NCBI RefSeq assembly: GCF_910596095.1
Contig: NC_056538.1
Location: 34,246,922 to 34,310,921, forward strand
From: Thunnus maccoyii
Lineage: Eukaryota > Chordata > Actinopteri > Scombriformes > Scombridae
DNA: 64,000 nt
Reading direction: 5' to 3'
This document shows, piece after piece, positions 46,880 through 61,440 of the stretch. How positions within the stretch are numbered: position 1 is the first letter of the stretch; every line of letters starts with the position of its first letter. Position numbers and translations under genes: made by a program. The notes beneath the pieces are model-generated. The model was not told where the DNA came from. It did no database searches and was given only the letters and a program-made list of their open reading frames with translations.

Positions 46880-47525
46880 CGCTGGAAGAAATACTGCAGT
46901 AAAAGTACCAATACTGCAACGTAAAAGGTACACACAGCTACTTTATATACAGTTAGCTAGTTTAGTCCAATGGTTCCCAACCTAGGGGTCGAGGCCCCTC
47001 CAAAGGGTCAGCAGATAAATCTGAGGGGTGGTGAGATGATTAATGGGAGAGGAAAGAAGAAAAAACAAAGTTCTGATACACAAATCTGTTTTCAGTTTTT
47101 GGACTTTTTCTCTAATCTTTGATTTTTGCTGAAATATTGGATCATTTGAACATTTATTGAAATGAAAGCATGTGAGAAGTTTAGAGGGAAAAATCACTAT
47201 TTGGTGGAGCTGTTAACAACTCATAGACATGTGAAATGTGACCCCGACTACACACTGCTTTTTGTAAGACGTCAAAAGACAAAAAGGTTGGAAACCACTG
47301 GTTTCATCTTTAACAATGTGTTGTATTTTAAAAGCTTGTTATATTATCCATTGTGTCAAATCTTCATCTGAAATGCAACTAAAGCTGTCAAATAAATGTA
47401 GTGGAGTAGAAAGTACAATATTTCCCTCTGAAATGTAGAAAGTAGCATCACATGGAAATACTCAAGTAAAGTACAAGTACCTCAAAACTGTACTTCAGTA
47501 CAGTACTTGAGTAAATGTTCTCACA
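46880..47525. mobile_element. Teleost AGTAAAAGTACC-type repeat, interrupted
   Basis: The left part GGAAGAAATACTGCAGTAAA and the right part GAAATACTCAAGTAAAGTAC / TTCAGTACAGTACTTGAGTA are the two ends of a very common fish interspersed element. The middle is replaced by another transposon (46968-47300). Confidence 0.75.
46968..47300. mobile_element. 333-bp hAT-Charlie-like element nested in another repeat
   Basis: Starts CAATGGTTCCCAACCT and ends AGGTTGGAAACCACTG, hAT-type inverted termini (CAGTGGTTYCCAACCT class). Flanking 8-mers GTTTAGTC and GTTTCATC match at 6 of 8. No coding capacity. Confidence 0.82.
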
Positions 47526-47904
47526 GCAGAAAGATTATTATAAACTCTCAGCAAAGGTCAAGAACGACCTTTGAACTGTGTGAAGACAGGGTGATATGAT
47601 CGAAAGCTCTGGAAAAAGCTTGAAAGGAGACGTTGAGTTCGGAGTTTAGTTTCTCGTGTGATTTTATAGATTTCATGTGAGGAAAAACAAACAGAAACAG
47701 AAACACTAAAGGAATTTTATATTTAAATAAAAAGACAGAAAACACAACAGATCACAGACAAAAACACACACGTGAGCACAAAACAGTCAGATGCAAAATA
47801 AATATTATAGAATTATTATTTAAATAAAATGTAATAAGTTAAATATTAAAATAGAATTTACAGGATCAAACATCATGTTAAACATGAGAGATGATCAAAC
47901 TAAC

Positions 47905-48160
47905 AGTTACTGTCATCATTGATTCATTAATTCATCATTTTGTCTATAAAATGTCAGAAACTAGTGAAAAATGTTTGTTGTGATTCTTCATGTTTCGTTC
48001 TGTCTGAGCAGCAGATTCACGAGGAAAAACTTCAAATCTTCACATCTGACAAGCTGCAAAATCTGTTTTTTTACTGTAAAAATGGTTCAAATGATTATTA
48101 GATTATAAAAATTGTTTCTGATTAATTTTCTGTTTATTGAGTAAATGTTGCAGCTCTAAA
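47905..48160. mobile_element. hAT-type MITE, second copy of the 30101-30431 family
   Basis: Shares ATAAAATGTCAGAAACTAGT-like, GATTATTAGATTATAAAAAT-like and TTAATTTTCTGT...GTTGCAGCTCTA landmarks with 30101-30431; left terminus decayed. Confidence 0.6.
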
Positions 48161-48660
48161 CATCAGATAAATAATAAATAATAATAAAATATAAAGACTG
48201 CAGGAATATTACAGAAATACTGAAAGTATAAAAACACAGAAGCACAGATGGAATATTTAGAGTTTTATCTTCACTTAATAAAATCAGCACTAGAATAATA
48301 TCATAAATACTGCAAACTGTAATAAAAACATGCTGAAGTACAGAATGTAGTAAAACTACATGAACAACATATTATTATTAATAATAATAATATTACAGGA
48401 TTATTATGATTCAACAGAATAAACTCCTTATTAGGCTCAGTAATAATATTACTGAGTACCACCGAGTACTACAGAGTACTGCGTTAGTTACTGTGTACTC
48501 AGAGTACAGTAATAAAATACTGCAGTAAAACACAGATGAATCACAAACACAATATCTGCTGTTTTATCACGTGAGGCCTTCAGCGCTCTGAGCATCACAC
48601 CGGAAATGACTCCGAACACAAAAACAACACAAATCAGCTGTTTAGTCGCGAGCTGCTCAC

Positions 48661-48800
48661 CTGTCCGTCTGTCTCACCTGTCTACGAGTCCGCGAGGACA
48701 GACTGCCTGTCCTCCTTCAGGTCCGCAGCTCAGTAAACAGCTCACTGAAGCTGCAGATCAACACAGCAGCAGCGTGGGGGATCATGGGAAATGCAGTTCT
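48661..48800 (-). other. Probable abcc5 5' untranslated exon
   Basis: GC-richer block with a donor GGACAG/GTGAGCAGC at its left edge, 1.9 kb upstream of the first coding exon and directly below a CRE and ZNF143-type sites. The right boundary (transcription start) is guessed. No coding role. Confidence 0.45.
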
Positions 48801-48844
48801 ACGTGACGCCAGACTCCCGCCTCCCTGCGTTTCGCCTCGTTGAC

Positions 48845-48852
48845 TGACGTCA
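48845..48852. promoter_or_regulatory. CRE (TGACGTCA)
   Basis: Perfect palindromic cAMP-response element just upstream of the inferred abcc5 start. Suggestive because MRP5 exports cAMP and cGMP; binding is not shown. Confidence 0.6.
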
Positions 48853-49039
48853 CCGTCACGTTGTTTGCAGCCCTGAGTGCGGACTGTCAGGACTCAATAC
48901 GGTCTTTGAAAAAAAACCCTTGTAAATATTTGTTGTGTACATGTAAACATATGACGTCATTATAAGCGGTTGTGTACCCGCATGTTGTGATGAATAATTG
49001 TGCCTGTGAGTCTCCGCTCAGGGGAGAATTTACAGAAGA

Positions 49040-49056
49040 TACATTTCCCAGAATGC
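49040..49056 (+). promoter_or_regulatory. ZNF143/SBS-type motif
   Basis: TACATTTCCCAGAATGC matches the ZNF143 (SPH) consensus; a weaker reversed relative, CATTTCCCATGATCC, is at about 48782-48796 on the minus strand. Upstream of abcc5. Confidence 0.6.
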
Positions 49057-49088
49057 TCTGCTGCCCCCTGCTGTCGGTTGGTGGTGGT

Positions 49089-49090
<2 letters not shown>

Positions 49091-49172
<82 letters not shown>
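49091..49172. repeat. (CT)n(CA)n compound microsatellite
   Basis: About 19 CT followed by about 21 CA, about 300 bp upstream of the inferred abcc5 start. Confidence 0.93.
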
Positions 49173-49304
49173 GAACAAACTAAATCATTTATTCTTATTT
49201 AAACCTGAAGCGGATTTAAAGGGACAGTTCACATGTTTCAGTCTCATATATTTATGTTTTATATATTTAATAAATTAGACCAGTCTGGGTCAATACTCTG
49301 TTTT

Positions 49305-49520
49305 GATTGGCCGGCAGGTGTGCGTTATTCTGATTGGCCGGCAGGTGTGCGTTATTCTGATTGGCCGGCAGGTGTGCGTTATTCTGATTGGTCGGCAGGT
49401 GTGCGTTATTCTGATTGGTCGGCAGGTGTGTGTTATTCTGATTGGTCGGCAGGTGTGCGTTATTCTGATTGGTCGGCAGGTGTGTGTTATTCTGATTGGT
49501 CGGCAGGTGTGCGTTATCAG
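49305..49520 (-). repeat. 27-bp minisatellite, eight units, each with a CCAAT box
   Basis: Units read TTCTGATTGGCCGGCAGGTG plus TGCGTTA; three have GGCCGG and five GGTCGG. On the minus strand every unit contains CCAAT preceded by C/A GGCC or GACC context. About 500 bp upstream of the inferred abcc5 start. Shadow frames (DWPAGVRYS repeats) are artefacts. Confidence 0.93.
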
Positions 49521-49904
49521 TTACATCTGTAACCTGGTGGACAAAATAACAGAGACACTCAGACGTGATGCTGAACGTTTGTGTTCAGACTGAACAAACT
49601 TTATAATCTGATATTAAATCCATCGTCTGTGCAGCTTCCGATCAATATGATTGATTATTAAAATAAAAACCTGTTTCCAGACAGAAACCTTCAGTCTGGT
49701 TTATTTTATTAGTTTTGTCGTCTGAATGTTTCACTGCTGCAGTCAATAGATCAATAAATCAATAACTATCATTGAACCTCTGATCAATTTGATCCTTTGA
49801 TCAATAAAATGATCAGAAAGTTTCTGCTGAAACTAATCGATTTTATTCTAAACGTTAAAAAACAAAAAGTTTCTTTAAATAAAAAACCGAAAACATTTTA
49901 GAAT

Positions 49905-50731
49905 CAATTAAAGTTATTGATAAAGAGACATGAAGCAGGTTGGACCTGATCAGTTTCAGTTATTGATAAAGAGACACGAAGCAGGTTGGACCTGATCAGT
50001 TTCAGTTATTGATTAAGAGACATGAGGCAGGTTGGACCTGATCAGTTTCAGTTATTGATAAAGAGACATGAAGCAGGTTGGACCTGATCAGTTTCAGTTA
50101 TTGATAAAGAGACACGAAGCAGGTTGGACCTGATCAGTTTCAGTTATTGATTAAGAGACATGAGGCAGGTTGGACCTGATCAGTTTCAGTTATTGATAAA
50201 GAGACATGAGGCAGGTTGGACCTGATCAGTTTCAGTTATTAAGAGACATGAGGCAGGTTGGACCTGATCAGTTTCAGTTATTGATTAAGAGACATGAAGC
50301 AGGTTGGACCTGATCAGTTTCAGTTATTGATTAAGAGACATGAAGCAGGTTGGACCTGATCAGTTTCAGTTATTGATAAAGAGACATGAGGCAGGTTGGA
50401 CCTGATCAGTTTCAGTTATTGATAAAGAGACATGAAGCAGGTTGGACCTGATCAGTTTCAGTTATTGATTAAGAGACATGAAGCAGGTTGGACCTGATCA
50501 GTTTCAGTTATTGATTAAGAGACATGAAGCAGGTTGGACCTGATCAGTTTCAGTTATTGATTAAGAGACATGAAGCAGGTTGGACCTGATCAGTTTCAGT
50601 TATTGATTAAGAGACATGAAGCAGGTTGGACCTGATCAGTTTCAGTTATTGATAAAGAGACATGAGGCAGGTTGGACCTGATCAGTTTCAGTTATTGATA
50701 AAGAGACATGAGGCAGGTTGGACCTGATCAA
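49905..50731. repeat. 46-bp minisatellite at the rpl35a 3' end
   Basis: About 17 units, TTATTGATAAAGAGACATGA then AGCAGGTTGGACCTGATCAG, differing at GATAAAG/GATTAAG and GAAGC/GAGGC. One unit is shortened near 50240. The last unit abuts the rpl35a poly(A) signal. Confidence 0.96.
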
Positions 50732-50732
50732 T

Positions 50733-50738
50733 TTTATT
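50733..50738 (-). promoter_or_regulatory. rpl35a poly(A) signal
   Basis: AATAAA on the minus strand, 46 bp after the stop codon, giving the short 3' UTR typical of ribosomal protein genes. Cleavage would fall inside the first unit of the minisatellite. Confidence 0.75.
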
Positions 50739-50783
50739 GTTTATATACAAACAACATGGACGCTGCGGAGCGACGTTTCGTCT

Positions 50784-54417
<3,634 letters not shown>

Positions 54418-54428
<11 letters not shown>

Positions 54429-54454
54429 CGTCAGTCTTCTCCAGGTGAGTTCAC
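54418..54454 (-). CDS. rpl35a: rpl35a exon with start codon (26 nt 5' UTR plus residues 1-3)
   Basis: Acceptor GTTTAG; ATG at 54428-54426 in GACGATGCC context encodes MPG; donor GTAAGA after AG. Coding part 54418-54428 is only 11 nt. Confidence 0.9.
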
Positions 54455-54609
54455 CTAAACACAAACAAACAAACAAACAACTTCAAATCACTTGAACAAC
54501 GAGCAGCTTCACCGACAGAAACTGATCTGACGCGTTGAGACTCCAATTATTCTGTTAGATTGATCCATGTGTTCCTAATAAACTGATAAACTGATAATAA
54601 ACTGATCAG

Positions 54610-54880
54610 TGTGTCGGGATAAAGTCCAACATCTTCCCTCCAGGTGAGAGTTCACATGTTCCCAGTTAAACCAGTAGTCAGGTGTCTGTAATCCTCCTGT
54701 TCATACTGGATATTCAAAGATCCTTCAAATGTGCTTTAATGTTAGTGATGGAGGATAAAATCCACAGTGTGTCCACACAGTCATTTAAAAGTCTGTGTGA
54801 AGCTTCTATTCAGCTTCAGCAGTCTGAGTTAGTCATATCAAGTGGATATCTGACACATTTACAGTCTTTTTAGCATCAAA
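54610..54880 (-). mobile_element. Dispersed repeat, copy of the 3164-3561 interior
   Basis: Shares (reverse orientation) ATGGAGGATAAAATCCACAG, CACACAGTCATTTAAAAGTC and GTTAGTCATATCAAGTGGAT with 3230-3400. Lies in rpl35a intron 1. Confidence 0.75.
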
Positions 54881-54999
54881 TTCCACAGGAGCGTATGGCG
54901 GTGTGAGTGCAAACGCCGCGATAGTCGGACATCGGAGGCGAGATCTAACATGGCGGCGCCCTGTTGAGTAAACACGTTAACTTTACAGGATTTACAAAA

Positions 55000-55475
55000 G
55001 ATTTAAACGCCTCCTGATTCAAATTACATTCACCGATCATTTGTCACCACCAACCCGGACCAGTACATCTTTACAGTGGAGGACATAACGGATCTTGAAG
55101 CATTCATCAACGACTACTACAACCGGCAGATCAACATGGAGCCAGACTCAGCCAAACCCAGCACCAAAAGACGAAAGACAGACTCTTCAACGGACACAGA
55201 CGATCTACAAACCACCGAAGTTGATTAAAGACATACGCAATAGCCTGGAGTTTGCCCACCACAACATGGTCACACTACAAAAAACCAACCAGGACTTACA
55301 AACCACCGTTAAAACTCTCGACGAACAAATACATGCCATCTCCAAAGACAATAAGACTCTGAAAGAAACTAGGTTGGATTTACAAACCCGTTCTATGTGC
55401 GACAATCTCATCTTCTCTGGCATCTCCGAACAAACACCCGACAACCCAGAAAACCTCAAAAAACTTCAGTGTTTC
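55000..55475 (+). mobile_element. L1-type LINE ORF1 fragment
   Basis: A first frame gives YIFTVEDITDLEAFINDYYN and KPSTKRRKTDSSTDTDDLQT; after a frameshift KTNQDLQTTVKTLDEQIHAI (coiled coil) then LDLQTRSMCDNLIFSGI, the entry to the ORF1 RNA-binding domain. The rest is missing. In rpl35a intron 1, antisense. Confidence 0.75.
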
Positions 55476-55479
55476 CCTG

Positions 55480-55770
55480 TTGAGCTGCAGGTGGAAGTAT
55501 AGTAACAAAAAGACTGTAACGTTGAAAGATATCTACTTGATTTGACTCGTTTGGACGCTGAAGCTTCATATTAGCTTCAGATAAACTTTGAAATCCATGT
55601 TTGCACAGAAGGAGGACTGTGGATTTTGTCCTCCATCACTTCCATTGTAAGGTCATTATGAAGGGATCTTCTAATGGTCAGTATGAACAGGAGGAATGAT
55701 TACAGCAAGAAAAACAGCTTTAATGTTCATTTAATGACTGACTGTTGGTTTAAGACACTTTTATGAACTG
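55480..55770 (+). mobile_element. Dispersed repeat, inverted relative of 54610-54880
   Basis: GACTGTAACGTTGAAAGATA, TGGATTTTGTCCTCCATCAC and AGTATGAACAGGAGGAATGA match the 3164-3561 family in the orientation opposite to 54610-54880, so the two copies flank the L1 fragment as inverted arms. Confidence 0.7.
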
Positions 55771-56218
55771 AACTCGTCCTTTACGTTAATCTGACGGTTG
55801 AAGATGTTTGACACCAGTTCTGTTAGAAACTGGGTCTGCGGGGGAAACAGACGCGGAACTGAACTGGTTACCAGTTTATCTGTAACATCTACCGGAGTTT
55901 AAACTGCACTAGCTGACGTTAGCGAACACTACCGGCTCACGTTTACCGGATAAACCCCATTAATTAACTCCAGGAGACGCGGTCTGAGCTCCGGGTCTCT
56001 CTCCAGCCTGCAGCCGCTGCAGCCGGCGGCTCTCGGGCTCCGGTAGCCCCTGTCGGCTCCATCCGGTCTGAATCTCCGCCATCACAAAGTCCACAAACAC
56101 ACAAACCGGCGGATTAACGGAAAACAAACCGGAGGCCACACGGCGGGAAAATGAGCCAGAAATAAACCGGATTAATGGAGATATTTGAACATTTCGGCGG
56201 ACATCTCAGCGTGCCTAC

Positions 56219-56249
56219 CTGCTCTGTGAGGGTAAAGATGGCGGAAAGG
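56219..56249 (-). other. rpl35a non-coding exon 1
   Basis: Begins with a pyrimidine tract CTTTCCGCC (5' TOP-type start, which places the mRNA under mTOR-dependent translation in vertebrates) and ends CACAGAGCAG at a GTAGGC donor. Start position within the tract is inferred. Confidence 0.7.
56235..56244 (+). promoter_or_regulatory. YY1 site AAGATGGCGG at the rpl35a start
   Basis: AAGATGGCGG overlaps the inferred start region, as in many vertebrate ribosomal protein promoters. A second AAAATGGCGG lies at about 56313. Confidence 0.65.
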
Positions 56250-58599
56250 ACGTGAAAAGGGAATTCTGGGAAATTAATGTAAACAGAGGTGGCCGCGGAG
56301 CTGCCTGAACAAAATGGCGGATTTCACTTTTTAAAAGAAAAGTTTACTTTAATTTAAACAAAAAACAAACACGTGAAAGTTGTTTCTTCAGTTTATACAC
56401 GTTTGTATGAATCCAGCACGTGACACGTGATAGTTTTGATATATTTAGGATAAAAATCGTAAAACTACACAGAAACGTATGGAAGTAACAACGGGTTCAA
56501 AATAAATAAACGTTAAACTAAATATCGTAAAACAAATAAAACACATGAAACATTTTGAAATATAAATTCATAAGAATAAATACAGATTATATTTAATGTG
56601 GCCGATAAATCTAGAAATACTAACAGATGTTCAGTATTATGAAATGTTTCATTCTGCTTCTTTTCACAACTTTATTACAGATAATCGTTTGTTTTTAGTC
56701 TTATTTTCGTCATGATTATTATTGTTATAAACATTATATTTCATGTCATCTTTGTCAACTGGAGTGATAAATAACTGTTTATACCTATATTTTTATATAA
56801 TTATTATAATATACTACATATTAATTTTCTTCTTTTACTTTTATGTTATTGTTGTTCCATCCTTCATTATTCTTATTGAAAGTGTGATTATTAGAGTAAT
56901 GATTATGATATTGATTATGAACAGAATCATTGTATAGACTAATACGATGGATTATTAGGACTAAAAATATGACACTACTATCGTCAATATTCAATATTAC
57001 TACAATTATTAGTGAGTTAGTTGGTTTCTTATTTCTTTTCTGTCTTCCTCTGGATCCAACTCATTAGTAACTTTTTTCATATTATTGTTAATTGTTCTTT
57101 AATTTCAGTTTTTCTCCTCACAAACTCAAACATATATAAAATACATATATATATATATATATATTTATGTGCCTCACTGTTATTCACAATAATAATAATA
57201 AAAAACGACTGTATTTTAACCTCGACGCCTTTTCAAGTACAAATCATCAAACATGTTATTATTGATCAGACTGATCAGTCTCTGTGTGTCTTTGATCTAT
57301 TTATGTTTTAAATCTTTATATTTTTCATCTTCAGTTGCTGCTTCCTGTTTTATCAAATTAAAGCTGAACAAATATATTTAACATGTGGCTGCAGCTTTGA
57401 TACACAATCAGATTCCACTTTATCATCATTAAGGAAATGTGAGTCTGATAAACGATCAATTAACGGCGACACTGAATAAAACTTTATTGACACTTTTCCT
57501 GCTCGGACTCAGTCGTCCACATACACACGCATTAACATCTCTACGTGCGCTGGATTCAAATGGAGGCTCTGTTGCCATGGTGACTCATAGTATCAGCTGT
57601 TCTGGAACCAAAAACTCTTTGAGTTTCATCTTGAAGCTGTTTTCTGTGATGGACTCTGATCACCGATCAATACAGAACTTAAAATCCACTTTTAATGACT
57701 TTTATTGATGTTGAACTAACTCAGATCTGTTGGAAATGAGATCTTGATTTTAACGTCTTTAAATAAAAGATCAAAAATAAAATAAAATAAATGTTATTCA
57801 CACAATATTTCTTTACAGGAGACACTGATCCTGAGACTGTTGACGTCCTGGCTGACGAACTGTCTACATCTGGATGTTTCTTCAGCAGCAGGTGATGTTC
57901 AGGTTGTAGCTGCTACTTTAATGGTTATCTTGAAAATAAACACACTAAAGATCATCATCACATCACTGCCGAGTTTCTCACAAATACAAATATGTGGTTG
58001 AAACAAACTACAGTTAAAAAAAACGCCTTCATGAGTCAAACATCCTGCAGCCACAAAGAGCATCAACATCAATCAGAGAGTCAAATTAAAATATTTATTT
58101 AATGCACTTAAACTTAACTCAACTCTTCATACAGCTGTGTTCAAATCTTTTATACAGTTTCTCAGCAAAAAAATTAAACAAAGTGAAAAAATGTTAAAAC
58201 TTAAAAACTGTGAGAAAGTCTGTTTGTCCTCCGCGTAAAAACAGTGGAATGTCCTTTGAAAAACCCCCACGCGGTCACGTGACCCCACCATCACATGACC
58301 CCGTCACCGCCGCAGGAGAAACACACGAAGAAGAAGAAGAAGAAAAAAAAAAAACATGAGAACATCTGTACAAAACATGAAACCACGTCGTCGTTCAGTC
58401 CAAAACCGTCTGAGCAGCTTGCAGGGCTGCTGGGCCCCGAGTTCAGCCTCACAGGCTCCCGAAACTCCTCTCAGCCTGAGAGTCTGAATTCAGGGCAAAT
58501 GTTGCTGGCTCAAAGTGAAGGCCTGATGCTGCGTTCAGGTACAACGGGGGGGAAAAAAAATGACAGTTCAGGATTTCAACCTCATCGGAATCAGATGAA

Positions 58600-58745
58600 T
58601 GTTGAGATTATTGATTAAACTGTAGAGTTTTTTCTCTACTAATCAATTAAACCAGCTTCATTTAGTTATTTTAGTTTTACAAAAATGACTCAAACTATTA
58701 TTCAATAATTTTCTGTTGATTGACAACCAATCGTTGCAGCTGGAG
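58600..58745. mobile_element. Partial hAT MITE, family of 30101-30431
   Basis: CTATTATTCAATAATTTTCT then GTTGATTGACAACCAATCGT and TGCAGCT match the right half of the 30101 element. Confidence 0.45.
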
Positions 58746-60449
58746 TTGAGTTGAACACCCTCAGCGTGTCCCACGGGACCTGAATGCAGCATGAGCTCTT
58801 AACAAAAACATGGAAATGAAAAACTGAAATTAAATATAAAACTTTTAGCTCGTCTTCGCTTCCAGCAGCTCAACAAGTTCAAACATCAGAGGAGGTTTTG
58901 GCTGCTGCTCGCTGAAACAGCTGCTTCTAAACCAGAAGGTAAACCGGAGGCAGCAGGTGGACTCTTCTCTGATTGGCTGTTTCAGTAAATGTGAAACAGC
59001 TTTGAGAGAAGACGTCGGCTCCATCTGTCACCACAGAATCAAAACATTAGTATATTTACAGGTTATCCAGCTGCAGCTTTTATCTTCAAAGTTATTTTCA
59101 ACTGTCTGGAACTAAACCAACACTTCCACAAACTGCAGAAGAGCAGAGTGAAAGCAGGAGAAGTTCATCATTCAGAGTAGATAAAATTAGATCAAATATA
59201 CCTGAAGACACAACCTGCTGCTGGATAACAATAATAAATAAAGTTCTGTGTAGAGAAAGAGTAACATATGAAGAGCTGAGGTCACGAAGACTTAAAAAAG
59301 TGACCAAAAAAAGTCTAAAAGGAGCAAAAAAAAACTGCTGAAAACATGATTTTCTATTTAAAGCTGCGTTCACTGATTTGTTTTGTCCACTAGGAGGCAG
59401 CGAAGAAACAACCTGTAAACCAAATCTGACACCTTGTCAGCTTATAAAATGGCCAACATGTCAGCAAACACCTGTCTGCTTTCAGCTCGGGCAGGTGTGA
59501 ACAGGTGACGTCCGTCAGAGGCCGTTAGTGAGCAGCTGCAGGTGTGAACAGGTAATTAAGGAGGTCGATTTGGAGCTTCGTATATATTTTCAAACCGTAT
59601 TAAAGTTTCTTTGACCTTTGATTCGGGACTACGTCTGTCTGAGCGTCCATGATGCTCTGTGTTGTCATGGCAACAAGTGTCAGCCTCATATATATATATG
59701 TATATATTTACAGAATATATTTGTACACATACATTTTGATAAAAGATAAACAGCCAACTGTCGGCCGTTTCCAGGACGACACGCAGTCGCCTCCTGAAGG
59801 TAAAGTGACGGGGAAAATGTCCCAGAACGCACAGAAACATGAGTCGGAGCACCACCTGATCCTCCTTGGCCAATCACATCAGGACCTTCAGTCACTGTCT
59901 ACAGTTACATCTGTGGACCGTTATCTGAAAACAGCTGCTTCAGTCTGACTCCTCATCACCACTAACACACGTCCACCACAGACTTTCCCCTCAAAACATC
60001 AGACTGTTTCATCTGAATGTTTGTTAGATGCAATTATTCACAAAACCCACAGATTTTAGATAATAGTCCTAAAATAACCCCAAACTGAGAACCACTGGTC
60101 TATAATATAATTGTTTCATTGGAACTAAAAGGAACAAAACCATGTGATGTGATGAAGGTTCTGATCAGATGTGGTGGATGATCATGCGGAGGATCAATCG
60201 AGTGGTGATCGAACAGCTCCATCAGCTGTAACACCAACAGAGAGAAACCATCAGATGGCAGAAGAATAAAAACAGTCCTGTGTGGAGACGAGATGTCCTG
60301 CAGGTCCGGGTTCAGGATCAGATAGTTTGGATTTAACTCGACCCAGAACACAATAAAAAAAACCAAACTCGGTCACTTTAAATATAAAAATTACATTTTG
60401 GATCTGGTGGAGACACAAAACACAGAGCTGAAGATCCAACTGATTGCAG

Positions 60450-61440
60450 CTACGTTAGCATCAAGCTACATTAGCTACAACTTTATAGCTAGTTGTGTTA
60501 GCTTAATGTTAGCATGTTTAAAACAATTACTATACATCCATGTTTGCTATCTTCAGCTATTAGCATTGTTGGTGTAAACCCTAATCCGACTTTATCCACA
60601 TTAACTGACGTTAGCATGAAATTATATTAGCTTAAACCCAAAACCCAGTATATTAACGTTAGCTCATCGTCTTTTGTAGCTTTCACGCTCAGAACAGCCA
60701 ATCAGAAATGTCAATTACATAATCGAAGTCTACGCTAACACTAACTGGGCGAATGTTAACTAATGTTTAACACAACTTTAACCTCAAATCAAACTAGATT
60801 ATTAGTTGATGTTTTTTAGATGGTCACTCAACTTAAAAAATATTCTGTTCACAATGTTAGCTAATATTAGCAGTAAGCATTTTCAAACCAGATCTACATT
60901 TGCTAGCAGTTAGCAGGATTGGCGTCATTTCGAAACCAACTCTGTGACGTTAACTTGCATCAGCTGTCAGTACATTAATGTTAGCGAATGTTTGAAACTA
61001 ACTTGTAGTTTCATCTTTACACCAACTGGGTTGATAATGTTTGTATTTGCTATCAATAGTACTTCACAGTGCTAGCGTAATCAACTCCAAACAGAGTAAC
61101 TAATGTTAACTACAGTTAGCTGTGTTAGCTTAAACTCCAAACCGGCTACGTTATAATGTTAGTGGATGTTAGCAGTGAACTAGGCGCCGCCAAGCTTAGG
61201 ACCATGAACAACATCTCTGGTTCGAGTCCGACAGGCACTTTTGTTTCAGCTCATTGCTCGTTTCTTGTCATCTCTAATAAAAACATTAGCAGTAACCTTC
61301 CTTATATTAGCGTCATTTCCAGTCCAACTATATCAATGTTGGCTATCGTTAGCAGCGAGCTACATTAGTGTCATTTTTAAACTTACATTTACGTTAGCTA
61401 TCGTTAGCAGTTAGCATCGAGCTCGATTATCTTCAAACCA
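60450..61440. repeat. Degenerate TTAGC-motif-rich region
   Basis: Dozens of GTTAGC, GCTAAC and TTAGCT words at irregular 10-40-bp spacing, both orientations. It looks like a decayed satellite; smaller patches of the same wording occur near 11080, 16110, 18950, 26570 and 38340. Confidence 0.6.

Noticed and set aside
49305..49520. CRISPR-like regular repeats (also at 49905 and 53152)
   Set aside because: Units are contiguous with no unique spacers, in a vertebrate genome: minisatellites.
55205..55459. Minus-strand 84-codon frame
   Set aside because: Antisense shadow of the L1 ORF1 fragment.
57439..57708. 89-codon plus-strand frame
   Set aside because: No homology, no splice context, and it overlaps a candidate minus-strand poly(A) region; likely chance.
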